The notes below the pieces were generated by a model. That model ran no database searches and was not told where the DNA came from. It saw nothing but the letters and a program-made list of their open reading frames with translations. The position numbers and the translations under genes were made by a program. This document shows positions 24,525-33,747 of a stretch of 64,000 nucleotides of DNA, piece by piece (within the stretch, counting starts at the first letter, position 1; every line of letters begins with the position of its first letter). This DNA is from Collinsella aerofaciens (lineage in GTDB: Bacteria; Actinomycetota; Coriobacteriia; Coriobacteriales; Coriobacteriaceae): the NCBI RefSeq assembly GCF_015670745.1, contig NZ_JADPCH010000009.1, positions 23,346 to 87,345 of the forward strand. Direction: 5' to 3'.

Positions 24525-25591
24525 TATGCGTTCCCCTGTTTGGTGCCCTTCATGCGGTACAGGGAGTCCGCAAGAATGGCAGGGTTGTTAACGCCAAAGT
24601 CGCCCAGGCGCTCCGGATCCTCGCTGATGTCGTCCATGAGCTCCTGCAACGAGCCATACTCGTCGACGATCTTCTCGGCCACGCCGTCGCGCACAACGGA
24701 CACGCGCGAAAGTGTGCGCAGGCCCAGCGGTGTCATGACGGAGTCCTCGTCCAGGTCGTCGTAGCCCAGAACTGCCGCCACGTGCTGCGGGTCGGACAGG
24801 TCCTTAGGCGTCATACGGGCAAGCTCGGCGCGGATCTTCTCGGCGTTTGCCTCGGAGGAATCGCTTGCGTAGTCGCGGATCATCAGGTCGTATTCGGTAT
24901 CCATGCTGGAGCCCGCGAGCTGCTCGAGCTGCATCTGCACGAGCTTGCCCTGGTTACCCAGCTTGACGATGCAATCCTTAAGCTCGGTCTTTGCCTGCTG
25001 CATGATCTCGAAGCTCGAGAAAATACCGGTAATGTCGGCGAGCGTGACGTAGTCGTCGAGCTCGAGGGCCGTCAGGCGCAGCAGGGAGCGATCGAGCGAC
25101 TGACGGGTAGTCTGGAGCGTGGCGACGAGCTGGTTGACCGAGCTCATGATGGTGGTGACGGGCTGGATCTCGTAGCTCTTGCCGTGAACGTACACGTTGA
25201 CGACGGCACGACGAGCCGAAACCGAGATCACGATGGCATCGGTGAGCACCGACATGCGAGCGGCAGTACGGTGACGCATGCCCGTCTCACTCGTGGCGAG
25301 CGAGGGATCGGGATTGAGGTGGAAGTTGGCGCGCAGGATCTGGGTGAGGTCGCCATCGATAACGATGGCGCCGTCCATCTTGGAAAGCTCGAACAGGCGG
25401 TTCGAGGTAAACGAAATGTTGAGCGGGAAGCCGTCGTTACCGGCGGCGAGCACGTTTTCGGTGTCGCCGACGCAGATAAGGGCGCCCAAGTGACCAGCAA
25501 TGATCATGTCGAGGGCGGTGCGGATCGGCTGGCCGGGGGCAGTCAGGCGAATGGCCTGTTCCATACGTTTTTGCAGCTCGTTCTTATCCAA
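24524..25591 (-). CDS. disA: DNA integrity scanning diadenylate cyclase DisA
   Basis: Makes cyclic di-AMP from two ATP and scans DNA for branched structures. The DAC domain has DGAIVIDGD (near residue 75) and the RHRTA motif (near 109). A helical linker follows, and the C-terminal HhH DNA-binding domain ends in LYRMKG. 355 residues is normal. In Bacillus disA sits near clpC and ispD; here it leads the disA-ispD-ispF-cysS-rlmB-yacP string. It is divergent from the mntP leader. Confidence 0.96.
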   Translation of the reverse strand: MDKNELQKRMEQAIRLTAPGQPIRTALDMIIAGHLGALICVGDTENVLAAGNDGFPLNISFTSNRLFELSKMDGAIVIDGDLTQILRANFHLNPDPSLATSETGMRHRTAARMSVLTDAIVISVSARRAVVNVYVHGKSYEIQPVTTIMSSVNQLVATLQTTRQSLDRSLLRLTALELDDYVTLADITGIFSSFEIMQQAKTELKDCIVKLGNQGKLVQMQLEQLAGSSMDTEYDLMIRDYASDSSEANAEKIRAELARMTPKDLSDPQHVAAVLGYDDLDEDSVMTPLGLRTLSRVSVVRDGVAEKIVDEYGSLQELMDDISEDPERLGDFGVNNPAILADSLYRMKGTKQGNA

Positions 25592-25747
25592 GGCATCGCT
25601 CCCATCGTATACGCTCCATAAACGTCAATAAGTTTCTCACGGTTTGCCCCTGTGACGCCCGCAAAATCCGATGCTTACAGAATGAGCGAACACAGCTGAG
25701 AGCCCCAATCCAAATGAGCTGCTTATGTGGTAGCATCGGGATTCGCA

Positions 25748-25850
25748 TAAATGAGGGAGTAGTCGCGTGATCGGGTTCGCCTCCGGTGGCGCGGCAAGTC
25801 AACACACTGGCCGATGCGGCCTGGCTTGCCTTAATGAACGAGACTCGTGG
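25748..25850 (+). ncRNA. yybP-ykoY manganese riboswitch upstream of mntP
   Basis: The leader has the conserved AGGGAGTAG box near the 5' end, GTCAACACACTGGCCGATG and CTGGCTTGCC, and a closing ACGAGACTCGTGG, in the order seen in this family. These riboswitches bind Mn2+ and usually turn on Mn efflux genes, which fits mntP immediately downstream. Confidence 0.85.
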
Positions 25851-25885
25851 CTGTGCGCGCAACGCGTACGCCACGGGTCTTTTTT
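25842..25885 (+). terminator. Riboswitch-controlled terminator
   Basis: GACTCGTGGC pairs with GCCACGGGTC with an extended inner stem, and six T follow. The left arm overlaps the 3' part of the riboswitch core, so Mn2+ binding and terminator formation should be mutually exclusive. Confidence 0.85.
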
Positions 25886-25938
25886 GTTACTCCCCCAAGA
25901 GGTACACGCGGGCCCGCCCGCAGAGAGGGAGCCAGACT

Positions 25939-26517
25939 ATGGGACTCGCAGAGCTCGTGTTGCTCGCCGTTGGCCTTTCGATGGACGCCTTTGCCGTATC
26001 CATCTGCAAGGGCCTTGGCATGAAAAAGATCAACCTTAAAGTCGCCGTAGTGCTCGGCCTGTTCTTTGGCGGCTTTCAGGCCGGCATGCCCGTAATCGGA
26101 TGGGCGCTCGGCAGTCAATTCATGGGCATCATCGGACCCATCGACCACTGGATCGCCTTTATCCTGCTCGCCTTCATCGGCGGCAAAATGCTGTGGGAGG
26201 CCTTTACCGAGGACGAGGATGAAGGCGACGGCAAGGATGCCGAAAAGATTGACCTGGTCGAGTACCTGATCCTCGCTATCGCCACCTCAATCGACGCCCT
26301 AGCCGTGGGCATCTCATTTGCCGCGCTCTCGGTCGACATCGTGCCCGCTGTATCGCTTATAGGCATCACAACGTTTATCTTCTCCGTCGCCGGCGTGGCG
26401 ATTGGCCACACCTTTGGTGCGCGCTACGAAAAGCCTGCCACCATCGTGGGCGGCATCGTGCTTATCCTCATCGGGCTTAAGATCTTGCTTGAGCATCTGG
26501 GGATTTTGGCGCTGTAA
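25939..26517 (+). CDS. mntP: Manganese efflux pump MntP
   Basis: A membrane protein of six hydrophobic helices that exports Mn2+. GLSMDAFAVSICKGL near the N-terminus and the related ATSIDALAVGISFA in the second half are the two repeated Asp motifs of the MntP family. 192 residues from ATG 25939. A longer frame beginning at 25786 lies in the riboswitch and is not used. Regulation by the upstream riboswitch ties expression to intracellular manganese. Confidence 0.93.
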   Translation: MGLAELVLLAVGLSMDAFAVSICKGLGMKKINLKVAVVLGLFFGGFQAGMPVIGWALGSQFMGIIGPIDHWIAFILLAFIGGKMLWEAFTEDEDEGDGKDAEKIDLVEYLILAIATSIDALAVGISFAALSVDIVPAVSLIGITTFIFSVAGVAIGHTFGARYEKPATIVGGIVLILIGLKILLEHLGILAL

Positions 26518-26561
26518 CGCCAAACACAATCGCTCAAAACTCAACGCCGCACAAGGCCTCA

Positions 26562-26629
26562 TGCAGAGTTTTGCATAATGCCTTTTCATGCAGACTTTTG
26601 CATGTCATACTGATATGCAAAAGTCTGCA
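26562..26629 (+). promoter_or_regulatory. Operator cluster of hipBA
   Basis: TGCAGACTTTTGCAT (26589-26603) has a perfect inverted copy at 26615-26629 and a near-identical direct copy, TGCAGAGTTTTGCAT, at 26562-26576. Each 15-mer also has TGCA at both ends. The cluster lies directly before hipB. Confidence 0.8.
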
Positions 26630-26644
26630 CGTTAGGAGATCGCC

Positions 26645-27115
26645 GTGGATACCCTTCCCATCACCACACCGCGCCAAGCTGGCATCTACGTGCGCCAGGC
26701 ACGCGAGGCGCAGGGAATCACCCGTGCGGCCCTCGCTAAAAAAGCCGGTGTTTCGGAGCGCCTGCTCGCATCGCTCGAGCTAGGAGACGCCACCGGCATT
26801 CGACTCGACAAGCTATTGGCAATCTTCAATGCTCTCGGACTGGCGCTCGCCGCTCAAGGGGATATCGCTAAAACGAATAACGAGCAACCAGTCGACGCCC
26901 CGCATGCTGATTTGCAACCTCGTAGCACCCCCAGGCGCCATCACGCTCAATGTTTTCACCATCGCAACCGTCGCAGCGCAGCCATTCCGACTCTCGCAGA
27001 TGTCCCCTTTACGTCCGAGCTCTACGACAAGGCCTTCGCCGATTTCGCCATGTCCAATCTCGGAGTCTCGATTGCCGCAAACCCATCTGCCCAAACCAGG
27101 CCTAAAGGGAGGTAG
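26645..27115 (+). CDS. hipB: HipB-like antitoxin, Xre-family HTH protein
   Basis: DNA-binding antitoxin partner of the HipA kinase that follows. Residues 10-75 form an Xre-type helix-turn-helix (VRQAREAQGITRAALAKKAG, then VSERLLASLELG). The C-terminal half is unusually long (156 residues in total versus about 90 in E. coli HipB) and His/Arg-rich. The start is GTG at 26645 with AGGAG upstream. Three operator-like repeats precede it, and hipA begins four bases after its stop, indicating autoregulated co-expression. Confidence 0.85.
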   Translation: MDTLPITTPRQAGIYVRQAREAQGITRAALAKKAGVSERLLASLELGDATGIRLDKLLAIFNALGLALAAQGDIAKTNNEQPVDAPHADLQPRSTPRRHHAQCFHHRNRRSAAIPTLADVPFTSELYDKAFADFAMSNLGVSIAANPSAQTRPKGR

Positions 27116-27118
27116 CCA

Positions 27119-28423
27119 ATGGCCACCACATCGCTTCGGACTATTATTTGTGGTGTACCCGCAGGAACGCTCATGCAAGATGAGAGCGGTCTGGTCAGTT
27201 TTGTCTACGATCAAGATTATGACGGGCCAGCCCTATCGACCAACATTCCCGTATCAAATCGCCCATACGGCCAACAGGTCATGAATCCGTACTTGTTTGG
27301 CCTTCTGCCCGACAGCGAGGACCAACGAAAAGCGATTGCTGCCGAATTCGACGTTAGACCCAACAATGCCGTTGCGCTGCTCAGCCATATCGGACTCGAC
27401 TGTCCGGGCGGAGTGCAGTTTTGCGCCGAAGAAGATATCGACGCCGTCTTGCATCGCACTGGCGAATACCGCCCTATAGACGACCACGAGATTGCCTTGC
27501 GCCTCAAGTCGATCAGAGATGACCGCGAGGCATCGTGGATGGGCCTAGATGAAAGTTGGTCACTTGGAGGCAATCAGGGCAAGTTCGCTCTCGCACTCAT
27601 AGACGGTCGCTGGTGCGAATGCGTGGGCTCCTCGCCCACGACGCATATTTTCAAAAATGGTGTTATCGGATTTAAACTCGAGGCTCTTAATGAGTTTGTC
27701 TGCATGAAAAGCGCCCAGCGCGCGGGTATCGCAACGGCGAACGTTGAGTATCGCTTATTTGAGGACGAACCCGCCCTCATTGTTGAGCGATATGACCGCG
27801 TGAAAGACAAAGACGGAACAATCATGCGTCTACATCAAGAAGACCTCTGTCAGGCCCTTGGAGTGATGCCCGCTCAAAAGTACACAGCAGACGGCGGCCC
27901 GACCGCACGCGATATTCAGGAACTCCTCGTCAATACGAGTCATCATCAACTTAACCTGTATCTGTTTACGCAGATACTGTTCTTCAACGCCATCATCGGC
28001 GCACCGGACGCGCATGCGAAGAACTATTCCCTGCTTCTTGGAAACGGCGACACAGCTATGATGGCCCGTATGTATGACGTTGCATCGGGGCTGGCATACG
28101 AACGCATGCGGCGAAAAGCGCGCCTTGTCATGAGCGTTGGCGGCGAAAATCGTGTGGGGCGCATCGGTCCAGGCGCTATCCGCCGATACCACGGTAAGGA
28201 CGACCCCGCGCTGGAGGCGGCGCTCACCAATGCCGGGCTATCCGAGAAGTTTTGCTTTGCGACCATGATGGACCTCGCCTCCGAGGTACCCATTTGCATG
28301 GAAGAGATCATGGACGAATACGCCGACCTGCCCGGCATGGCGGACCTGCGCGAGCATATGCTCGGCCCCGTCCGCGAAAACTGCCAGCGCACCCTCGACC
28401 TCATCAAGGCGGATATGGGCTAG
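27119..28423 (+). CDS. hipA: HipA-like serine/threonine kinase toxin
   Basis: In E. coli HipA phosphorylates glutamyl-tRNA synthetase and causes growth arrest; targets differ between families. 434 residues with the HipA N-terminal domain (GTLMQDESGLVSFVYD, MNPYLFGLLPD), a glycine-rich ATP loop in WSLGGNQGKFALAL, the catalytic loop IGAPDAHAKNYSLLL and a metal-binding MYDVASGLAY. GGAGGT stands before ATG 27119. It ends before a strong terminator. Base composition is lower in GC than its neighbours, as often seen in mobile toxin-antitoxin loci. Confidence 0.9.
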   Translation: MATTSLRTIICGVPAGTLMQDESGLVSFVYDQDYDGPALSTNIPVSNRPYGQQVMNPYLFGLLPDSEDQRKAIAAEFDVRPNNAVALLSHIGLDCPGGVQFCAEEDIDAVLHRTGEYRPIDDHEIALRLKSIRDDREASWMGLDESWSLGGNQGKFALALIDGRWCECVGSSPTTHIFKNGVIGFKLEALNEFVCMKSAQRAGIATANVEYRLFEDEPALIVERYDRVKDKDGTIMRLHQEDLCQALGVMPAQKYTADGGPTARDIQELLVNTSHHQLNLYLFTQILFFNAIIGAPDAHAKNYSLLLGNGDTAMMARMYDVASGLAYERMRRKARLVMSVGGENRVGRIGPGAIRRYHGKDDPALEAALTNAGLSEKFCFATMMDLASEVPICMEEIMDEYADLPGMADLREHMLGPVRENCQRTLDLIKADMG

Positions 28424-28456
28424 ACGCCAATCAATCTCCCATTTCCCAAAAGAAGA

Positions 28457-28493
28457 GAGGGGGCACCCGTCGCAAAAGCTCGGGTGCCCCCTC
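28457..28493. terminator. Bidirectional terminator between hipA and pepD
   Basis: GAGGGGGCACCCG and CGGGTGCCCCCTC form a perfect 13-bp stem. It separates two convergent genes; the minus-strand side has the better T-rich tail. Confidence 0.85.
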
Positions 28494-28550
28494 ACGTAAT
28501 GTCATTTGCAATCCACCAGCACGTGGCTCGGACTGCTGCTAGCGCAACCT

Positions 28551-30008
28551 TTACGCAGCGAGGCGCTTGAGCACGTCGATGAGCAGCTCGTAGAAGCGCT
28601 CAGCAGAAGCGAGTTCCATGCTCTCGTCCGGGGTATGGACATCGGAGAGCGTCGGGCCCACGGCGATGGCGTCCAGGCCGTGCAGGGCCTCGGCAAACAG
28701 GCCGCACTCAAGGCCGGCGTGAATGGACTCGATACGCAGCTCGGAGCCAAAGAGCTCGCGATAGCTCTCGACAAAGACGTCGCGGACCGGCGAATGCTCG
28801 GCATAGCTCCAGCCGGGATACTCGAACTCAAACTTGGCGTCGAAGCCCAGGACATCGGCCAGCGTCTGCAGGCGGTCCTTGAACTCGTTCTGCAGCGAGG
28901 TGATCGAGGAGCGCGGGGACAGCATGATCTTGACCTGGTCGTCAGAGGTGGCAACCACGCCGATGTTGGAGGAAACCTCGACGGAGCCGTCGGTGGCGAC
29001 GTTGCGGCGAATCACGCCGTTAGGGGCAAGACGCAGGGCGCGGATGAGGGCAAGCGCGGACTTCTGATCCATGGCCTCGACCTCGGCGTCGTCGGCAATC
29101 TCGACGGTGCAGGTAAAGCCGGGGTCAAAGACCTCGAGCTCGGCAGTGACGTCGGCAATGATGCCCTTTGCGATCTGGGCCGCGGCCTCGGCGGCAGCGT
29201 GATCAGTGTAGACCAGCTCGGCCTTGCACTCACGGTTGATGGCGTTGTCCTTAGTGCCGCCGTTAAAGCTGACGATGGCGGGCTCGCCGGCGACCATCAG
29301 GCGGTCGATGATGCGGGCCATGATGAGGTTGCCGTTGCCGCGCTCCAGGTGGATGTCGGCGCCGGAGTGACCACCCAGCAGGCCGGAGATCTCGAGCGTA
29401 AGGGTGCTGCCGGTCTTGTGCTCGCGCACGATCGGGCAGGTGTAGGTAACGACGACACCGCCGGCGCAGCTGACGGTGGCCACGCCCTCCTCCTCGGAAT
29501 CGAGGTTGATCATGGTGCGGGCGCTAATCTGGGACTTGTCGAGCGTCTCGGCGCCAACCAGGCCAGTCTCCTCGTCGGTGGTGAACACGCACTCGAGGGC
29601 CGGATGAGCAATCGAATCGTCGTTGAGCACGGTGAGCATCAGAGCGACAGCAATGCCGTTGTCGGCGCCCAGGGTGGTGCCGTTAGCGGTGAGGACGCCG
29701 TCCTTGACGACCAGGTCGATACCATCGGTCGTAAAGTCGTGCTCAACGGAGCCAAGCTTGTCGCACACCATGTCGATGTGGCCCTGCAGCATCACGGTCG
29801 GGGCATTCTCGGCGCCGGCAGATGCGGGCTTACGAATGATGACGTTGTAGACCTCGTCCTGATACACGTCGAGGCCGCGCTCCTTGGCAAACGCAACCAA
29901 AAAATCGCTGATGCCCTTCTCGTTGCCAGACCCACGGGGGATCGCGCTGATCTCCTCAAAGAAATGGAACAGCTGGGCGGGCTCGTAGCCGGTAATCTTG
30001 TAGTCCAT
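28551..30008 (-). CDS. pepD: Aminoacyl-histidine dipeptidase (PepD, M20 family)
   Basis: A cytosolic zinc dipeptidase that splits Xaa-His and other dipeptides. Metal-binding and catalytic motifs are visible as VMLQGHIDMVCDK (near residue 75), TLGADNGIAVAL and FTTDEETGLVGA; a lid domain follows and AGLECGLFAE is near the C-terminus. 485 residues matches the family. ATG 30008 was chosen because AAGGAGG precedes it; the longer frame to 30113 has no such site. It is monocistronic. Confidence 0.94.
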   Translation of the reverse strand: MDYKITGYEPAQLFHFFEEISAIPRGSGNEKGISDFLVAFAKERGLDVYQDEVYNVIIRKPASAGAENAPTVMLQGHIDMVCDKLGSVEHDFTTDGIDLVVKDGVLTANGTTLGADNGIAVALMLTVLNDDSIAHPALECVFTTDEETGLVGAETLDKSQISARTMINLDSEEEGVATVSCAGGVVVTYTCPIVREHKTGSTLTLEISGLLGGHSGADIHLERGNGNLIMARIIDRLMVAGEPAIVSFNGGTKDNAINRECKAELVYTDHAAAEAAAQIAKGIIADVTAELEVFDPGFTCTVEIADDAEVEAMDQKSALALIRALRLAPNGVIRRNVATDGSVEVSSNIGVVATSDDQVKIMLSPRSSITSLQNEFKDRLQTLADVLGFDAKFEFEYPGWSYAEHSPVRDVFVESYRELFGSELRIESIHAGLECGLFAEALHGLDAIAVGPTLSDVHTPDESMELASAERFYELLIDVLKRLAA

Positions 30009-30165
30009 GGTGCCTCCTTGGCGCAACTGGTTAGACAGTAAGACATGCGACTTGTATATTCCCAGACTTTGCGTGCATAAACCAGTCGAAAACGCCGAGC
30101 GCCCTCGCATCATCGGCTAACGGTGGACCGTATAGCGTAACGGTCACAGTTACCGCAGCTCTACA

Positions 30166-30197
30166 AATCGAGGCGCCCTTTCCGGAGCGCCTCGATT
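30166..30197 (-). terminator. Terminator of clpC
   Basis: AATCGAGGCGC and GCGCCTCGATT form an 11-bp stem, 26 bases after the clpC stop. Confidence 0.8.
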
Positions 30198-30222
30198 GCG
30201 CATATCAAATTGTCGCCACGCC

Positions 30223-32865
30223 CTACAGCGCGCCAGAACCGGCTTGCATCATGCCGCCAGGGCCCGAGGTCACGCCGCCGCTCACGGGCGCGGCGTTGCC
30301 GGTGTGCGGTGCCGCCGGAGCGATATCGCCACCGAGCGTGCCCGCCGGACGCGGTGCCGGGATCTCGCCCGTGCCATGGCTAAAGACAAACTTGCCGTCG
30401 GCCACGTCGCACAGGACGGTATCGCCCTCGCCCCACTCGCCGGCCAGAAGCTCCTCGGACAGCGGGTCCTCGATGAGCTTTTGGATGGCACGGCGCAGCG
30501 GACGCGCACCGTTGGTGAGGTCGGTGCCCTCGGCCACGATCTTGTCGTAGGCCGCATCGGTGAGCTTGATGTTCATGCCGTTGGCGATCAGACGCTGACG
30601 CAGGTCGTCCACCAGCAGGTGCGCGATCTTGGTCAGGTTCTCGCCCGAAAGCTTCTGGAACACCACGATGTCGTCGATACGGTTGAGCAGCTCGGGGCGG
30701 AACAGGCGCTTGAGCTCACCCATCGCACGACCCTTAATCTCGCTCGAGGTAAGGCCTTGCTCGCCGGTGGTGCCAAAGCCAACGCTCGTATCCTGCGCGA
30801 TCTCGCGGGCGCCCACGTTTGACGTCATGATGATCACCGTGTTGCGGAAGTCGACCGTCTTGCCCTGGCTATCGGTCAGACGGCCCTCCTCCAACACCTG
30901 CAGCAGGATATTGAAGATGTCGGGGTGCGCCTTCTCGATCTCGTCGAACAGCACGACTGAGTACGGGTGACGACGAACGGCCTTGGTAAGCTGACCGCCC
31001 TCGTCGTGGCCCACGTAACCCGGAGGGCTACCGATGAGCTTGGAGACCTCGAACTCGCTGCCGAACTCCGACATGTCGAAGCTGATGAGCGCGTCCTTGC
31101 TGCCAAAGAGGTACTCGGCGAGCGTCTTGGCGAGCTCAGTCTTGCCCGTGCCGGTGGGACCCAGGAAGATAAAGCTGCCGCCGGGACGACGCGGGTCCTT
31201 GAGCGGCGAGCGGCTGCGGCGCACGGCCTTGGCGACGGCCTCGACTGCCTCATCCTGGCCGATGATGCGCGTCTTGAGCACGCTTTCGGTCTGCAGCAGG
31301 CGCCGGCTCTCGCTCTCGGTGAGCGAGGAAACCGGCACGCCAGAGGTCACGGACACGATGTCGGCAATCTGACTTACGTCGATGGTGAGCGGGCTAGCGT
31401 CGAGCTCGGCGGTCCAGGCGGCCTTGGCCTCGGCGAGCTCAATCTCGGCGGCCTTCTGCTGCTCGGTGATCTCGGCGGCCTTGTTCATGTCATCGCTCTC
31501 GGTGGCCTCCTGCGCGGCGGCCTTGAGCTCCTCTATGCGATGCTCGGCCTCACGCACCGGCTCGGGCGCGCGATTCGCGGCGATGCGAGCGCGGGCACCG
31601 GCCTCGTCAATGAGGTCGATAGCCTTATCGGGCAGGAAGCGATCCTGGATGTAGCGGTTGGAAAGGTTCGCGGCGGCCTCGATAGCACCCTGCGTATAGC
31701 GCACATGGTGGTGCTCCTCGTAGCGCGGCTTGAGCGCGGTCAGGATCTTGACCGTGTCCTCGACGCTCGGCTCCTCGACATCGATGGTCTGGAAGCGACG
31801 CTCGAAGGCCGGATCCTTGGTGAGGTACTTGCGGAATTCCTCGGCCGTGGTGGCGCCGATAATCTGGAAGGCACCGCGCGCAAGCACGGGCTTGAGCATG
31901 GAGCTCGCGTCGATGGAACCCTCGGCAGAACCGGCACCGATGATGGTGTGCATCTCGTCGATAAACAGGATGACGTCATCGGCTTCGGTGGCCTCCTGGA
32001 TCACGTTCTTGAGGCGCTCCTCAAACTCGCCGCGATACTTGGCACCCGCCACGAGGCCCGGCAGGTCGAGCGTCCAGATATTCTGGTTCATGAGGTTCTC
32101 GGGCACGTTGCCGGCTGCAATCTGCTGAGCCAAGCCCTCGACGATGGCCGTCTTGCCCACGCCGGGGTCGCCCAGAATGAGCGGGTTGTTCTTGGTGCGG
32201 CGCGAAAGAATTTCCATCATACGCTGGACTTCCTTTTCGCGACCAATTACAGGGTCGAGCTCGCCGTCGCGCGCCTTCTGTGTGAGGTTGGTCGCGAACT
32301 GCTTGAGCGTATCGGTGCCACTCCCCTTTTGCTGAGAGGCATCCGATCCGCTAAAGAACGGCAGGCCCGCACCGGGACGACCAGCACCGGCGCCGGCGAG
32401 CGGACGCTTCTTGTCCTGGTCCTTGGCGGTGAGTTTCTCGATAGCCTTTTTGATGGAGGCGGACGACACACCTAGGCGCATGAGGATGTCCATGGCCATG
32501 CCGTTGCCCTCTTCGACGATGCCGATCAGCAAGTGCTCGGTCGACACGTAGGTCTGGTTGTTCTCACGTGCCACGCGGAAGGAGCGCTCCATCACGCTAA
32601 TGACGAGCGGCGTAAAGGCAAGCTTGGCAGCCTCGGTCTCCTCGCTGGGCTCGGGAACCGTGGTCTGGACCTCCTTGAGGGTGTCCATGATGTCGTCGTA
32701 GGAGATATCAAGCGAGCGCAGCGCCTCGGCAGCGATGCCCTCGTCCTCCTTGGCGAGTGCGAGCAGCAGGTGCTCGGTGCCCACCTTATTTGAGTGCAGA
32801 TCGAGCGCCTCCTGTTTGGCCATCGACATGACCTTGCGCGCTCGATCGGTAAATCTATCTAACAT
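30223..32865 (-). CDS. clpC: ATP-dependent Clp protease ATP-binding subunit ClpC
   Basis: AAA+ unfoldase that feeds proteins to ClpP. Two N-terminal Clp repeats span about residues 1-145; the D1 Walker A is GDPGVGKT and the D2 Walker A is GPTGTGKT, with Walker [10 protein letters not shown] and [10 protein letters not shown] coiled middle domain lies between. The C-terminal 55 residues are a Gly/Pro/Ala-rich tail not typical of ClpC. ATG 32865 has AAGGA upstream. 880 residues. ctsR and mcsAB, which accompany clpC in Firmicutes, are not present nearby. Confidence 0.95.
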   Translation of the reverse strand: MLDRFTDRARKVMSMAKQEALDLHSNKVGTEHLLLALAKEDEGIAAEALRSLDISYDDIMDTLKEVQTTVPEPSEETEAAKLAFTPLVISVMERSFRVARENNQTYVSTEHLLIGIVEEGNGMAMDILMRLGVSSASIKKAIEKLTAKDQDKKRPLAGAGAGRPGAGLPFFSGSDASQQKGSGTDTLKQFATNLTQKARDGELDPVIGREKEVQRMMEILSRRTKNNPLILGDPGVGKTAIVEGLAQQIAAGNVPENLMNQNIWTLDLPGLVAGAKYRGEFEERLKNVIQEATEADDVILFIDEMHTIIGAGSAEGSIDASSMLKPVLARGAFQIIGATTAEEFRKYLTKDPAFERRFQTIDVEEPSVEDTVKILTALKPRYEEHHHVRYTQGAIEAAANLSNRYIQDRFLPDKAIDLIDEAGARARIAANRAPEPVREAEHRIEELKAAAQEATESDDMNKAAEITEQQKAAEIELAEAKAAWTAELDASPLTIDVSQIADIVSVTSGVPVSSLTESESRRLLQTESVLKTRIIGQDEAVEAVAKAVRRSRSPLKDPRRPGGSFIFLGPTGTGKTELAKTLAEYLFGSKDALISFDMSEFGSEFEVSKLIGSPPGYVGHDEGGQLTKAVRRHPYSVVLFDEIEKAHPDIFNILLQVLEEGRLTDSQGKTVDFRNTVIIMTSNVGAREIAQDTSVGFGTTGEQGLTSSEIKGRAMGELKRLFRPELLNRIDDIVVFQKLSGENLTKIAHLLVDDLRQRLIANGMNIKLTDAAYDKIVAEGTDLTNGARPLRRAIQKLIEDPLSEELLAGEWGEGDTVLCDVADGKFVFSHGTGEIPAPRPAGTLGGDIAPAAPHTGNAAPVSGGVTSGPGGMMQAGSGAL

Positions 32866-32898
32866 GCTCGTTTCCTTACATGAGTTCATCGAAATCAA

Positions 32899-32937
32899 AA
32901 CGCCCGCCCGTCGGCGGCGCTTTTGTCTCTTTACCCA
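32899..32937 (-). terminator. Possible terminator between tetR and clpC
   Basis: An imperfect GC-rich hairpin with AAAAGCGCC and GGCGTTTT-like ends lies between the two minus-strand genes. Pairing includes bulges, so support is moderate. Confidence 0.4.
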
Positions 32938-33057
32938 CAGGTTGTCTATGTTAACAGCTGGAGGAATATCTATAAACCCGGCTCACATGAATGCAGGTTA
33001 TGACCGCATCGCGGGACTCACCGCGCGATGCGCGACAGGCGCCCCGCAAGAGAAACC

Positions 33058-33747
33058 CTAGGCGTCTTTCACCACGTCGGGGCTCGTCGCACGCGATGCG
33101 CGATAGGCATCGGCCTCCTTGGAGACGCGTTCGAGCAGCTCGGATGTATCGACGCCCTCGACTTGCGCGACCGTTTCCACCGTCTGCATGGCGACCGCCC
33201 TCAGGTACGCGCACGCGCTGTCCCCCGGCTGCTCGAGGTCTATCTCCTCGCCGCCCTCCCGGGCAAAGCCGACCGCCATCACAAAGCCCATGATGCCCGA
33301 GACCAGAAAGCCCACCGCAAAGCTCGAATCTGCCTTGAGCTCTTCTCCGTCGGGGTGGACGATCTCTCTCACGCGGTCGATGATGATCGTATGGATGCCC
33401 TGCACGACCTGCTCGGCGGCACCCGCCCTCATGGTGATGACGATGCGCCGCAGCAGGCAGCGGACGTCGCGCCGGTCGAACGCCGAAAGGTCGCCCTCGC
33501 TCGAAAAATGCCAGAGGGCATCGGTGATGAGCTCGTTATCCTGCAGCAGCTGGGCTATGGCGATGGCGACGAGTTCATCGAAATCGTGAAAATAGTAGTA
33601 AAACGTTCCGCGATTGCACTGGGCGGCGCGGGTCACCTCGCCAACCGACAGCTCGAAGATGCTGTTGTTCTCGATGAGCTCCCAAAACGCCTCGATGATA
33701 CGGGTGCGTGCATCGGGCGCATCGGCGTCCTTACGCGGTCTCGCCAT
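33058..33747 (-). CDS. TetR-family transcriptional regulator
   Basis: Residues 10-60 form the TetR HTH (RTRIIEAFWELIENNSIFEL, then VGEVTRAAQCNRGTFYYYF with the usual FYYYF end of the recognition helix). The C-terminal part is a variable ligand-binding helical domain. ATG 33747 overlaps the 3' end of the activase gene by 17 bases, so the regulator is translated from the same message. It probably represses the operon through the 21-bp palindrome upstream of the activase gene at 38220-38240. Ligand unknown. Confidence 0.85.
   Translation of the reverse strand: MARPRKDADAPDARTRIIEAFWELIENNSIFELSVGEVTRAAQCNRGTFYYYFHDFDELVAIAIAQLLQDNELITDALWHFSSEGDLSAFDRRDVRCLLRRIVITMRAGAAEQVVQGIHTIIIDRVREIVHPDGEELKADSSFAVGFLVSGIMGFVMAVGFAREGGEEIDLEQPGDSACAYLRAVAMQTVETVAQVEGVDTSELLERVSKEADAYRASRATSPDVVKDA

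Noticed and set aside
25786..25938. N-terminal extension of MntP
   Set aside because: This part is the riboswitch and terminator and gives no membrane-protein-like sequence.
30967..32475. 502-codon plus-strand frame opposite clpC, and similar long frames opposite lysS (41135-43318), pepD (28506-30041) and murE (49608-51131)
   Set aside because: All are third-position mirrors of genes with complete family motifs on the minus strand.
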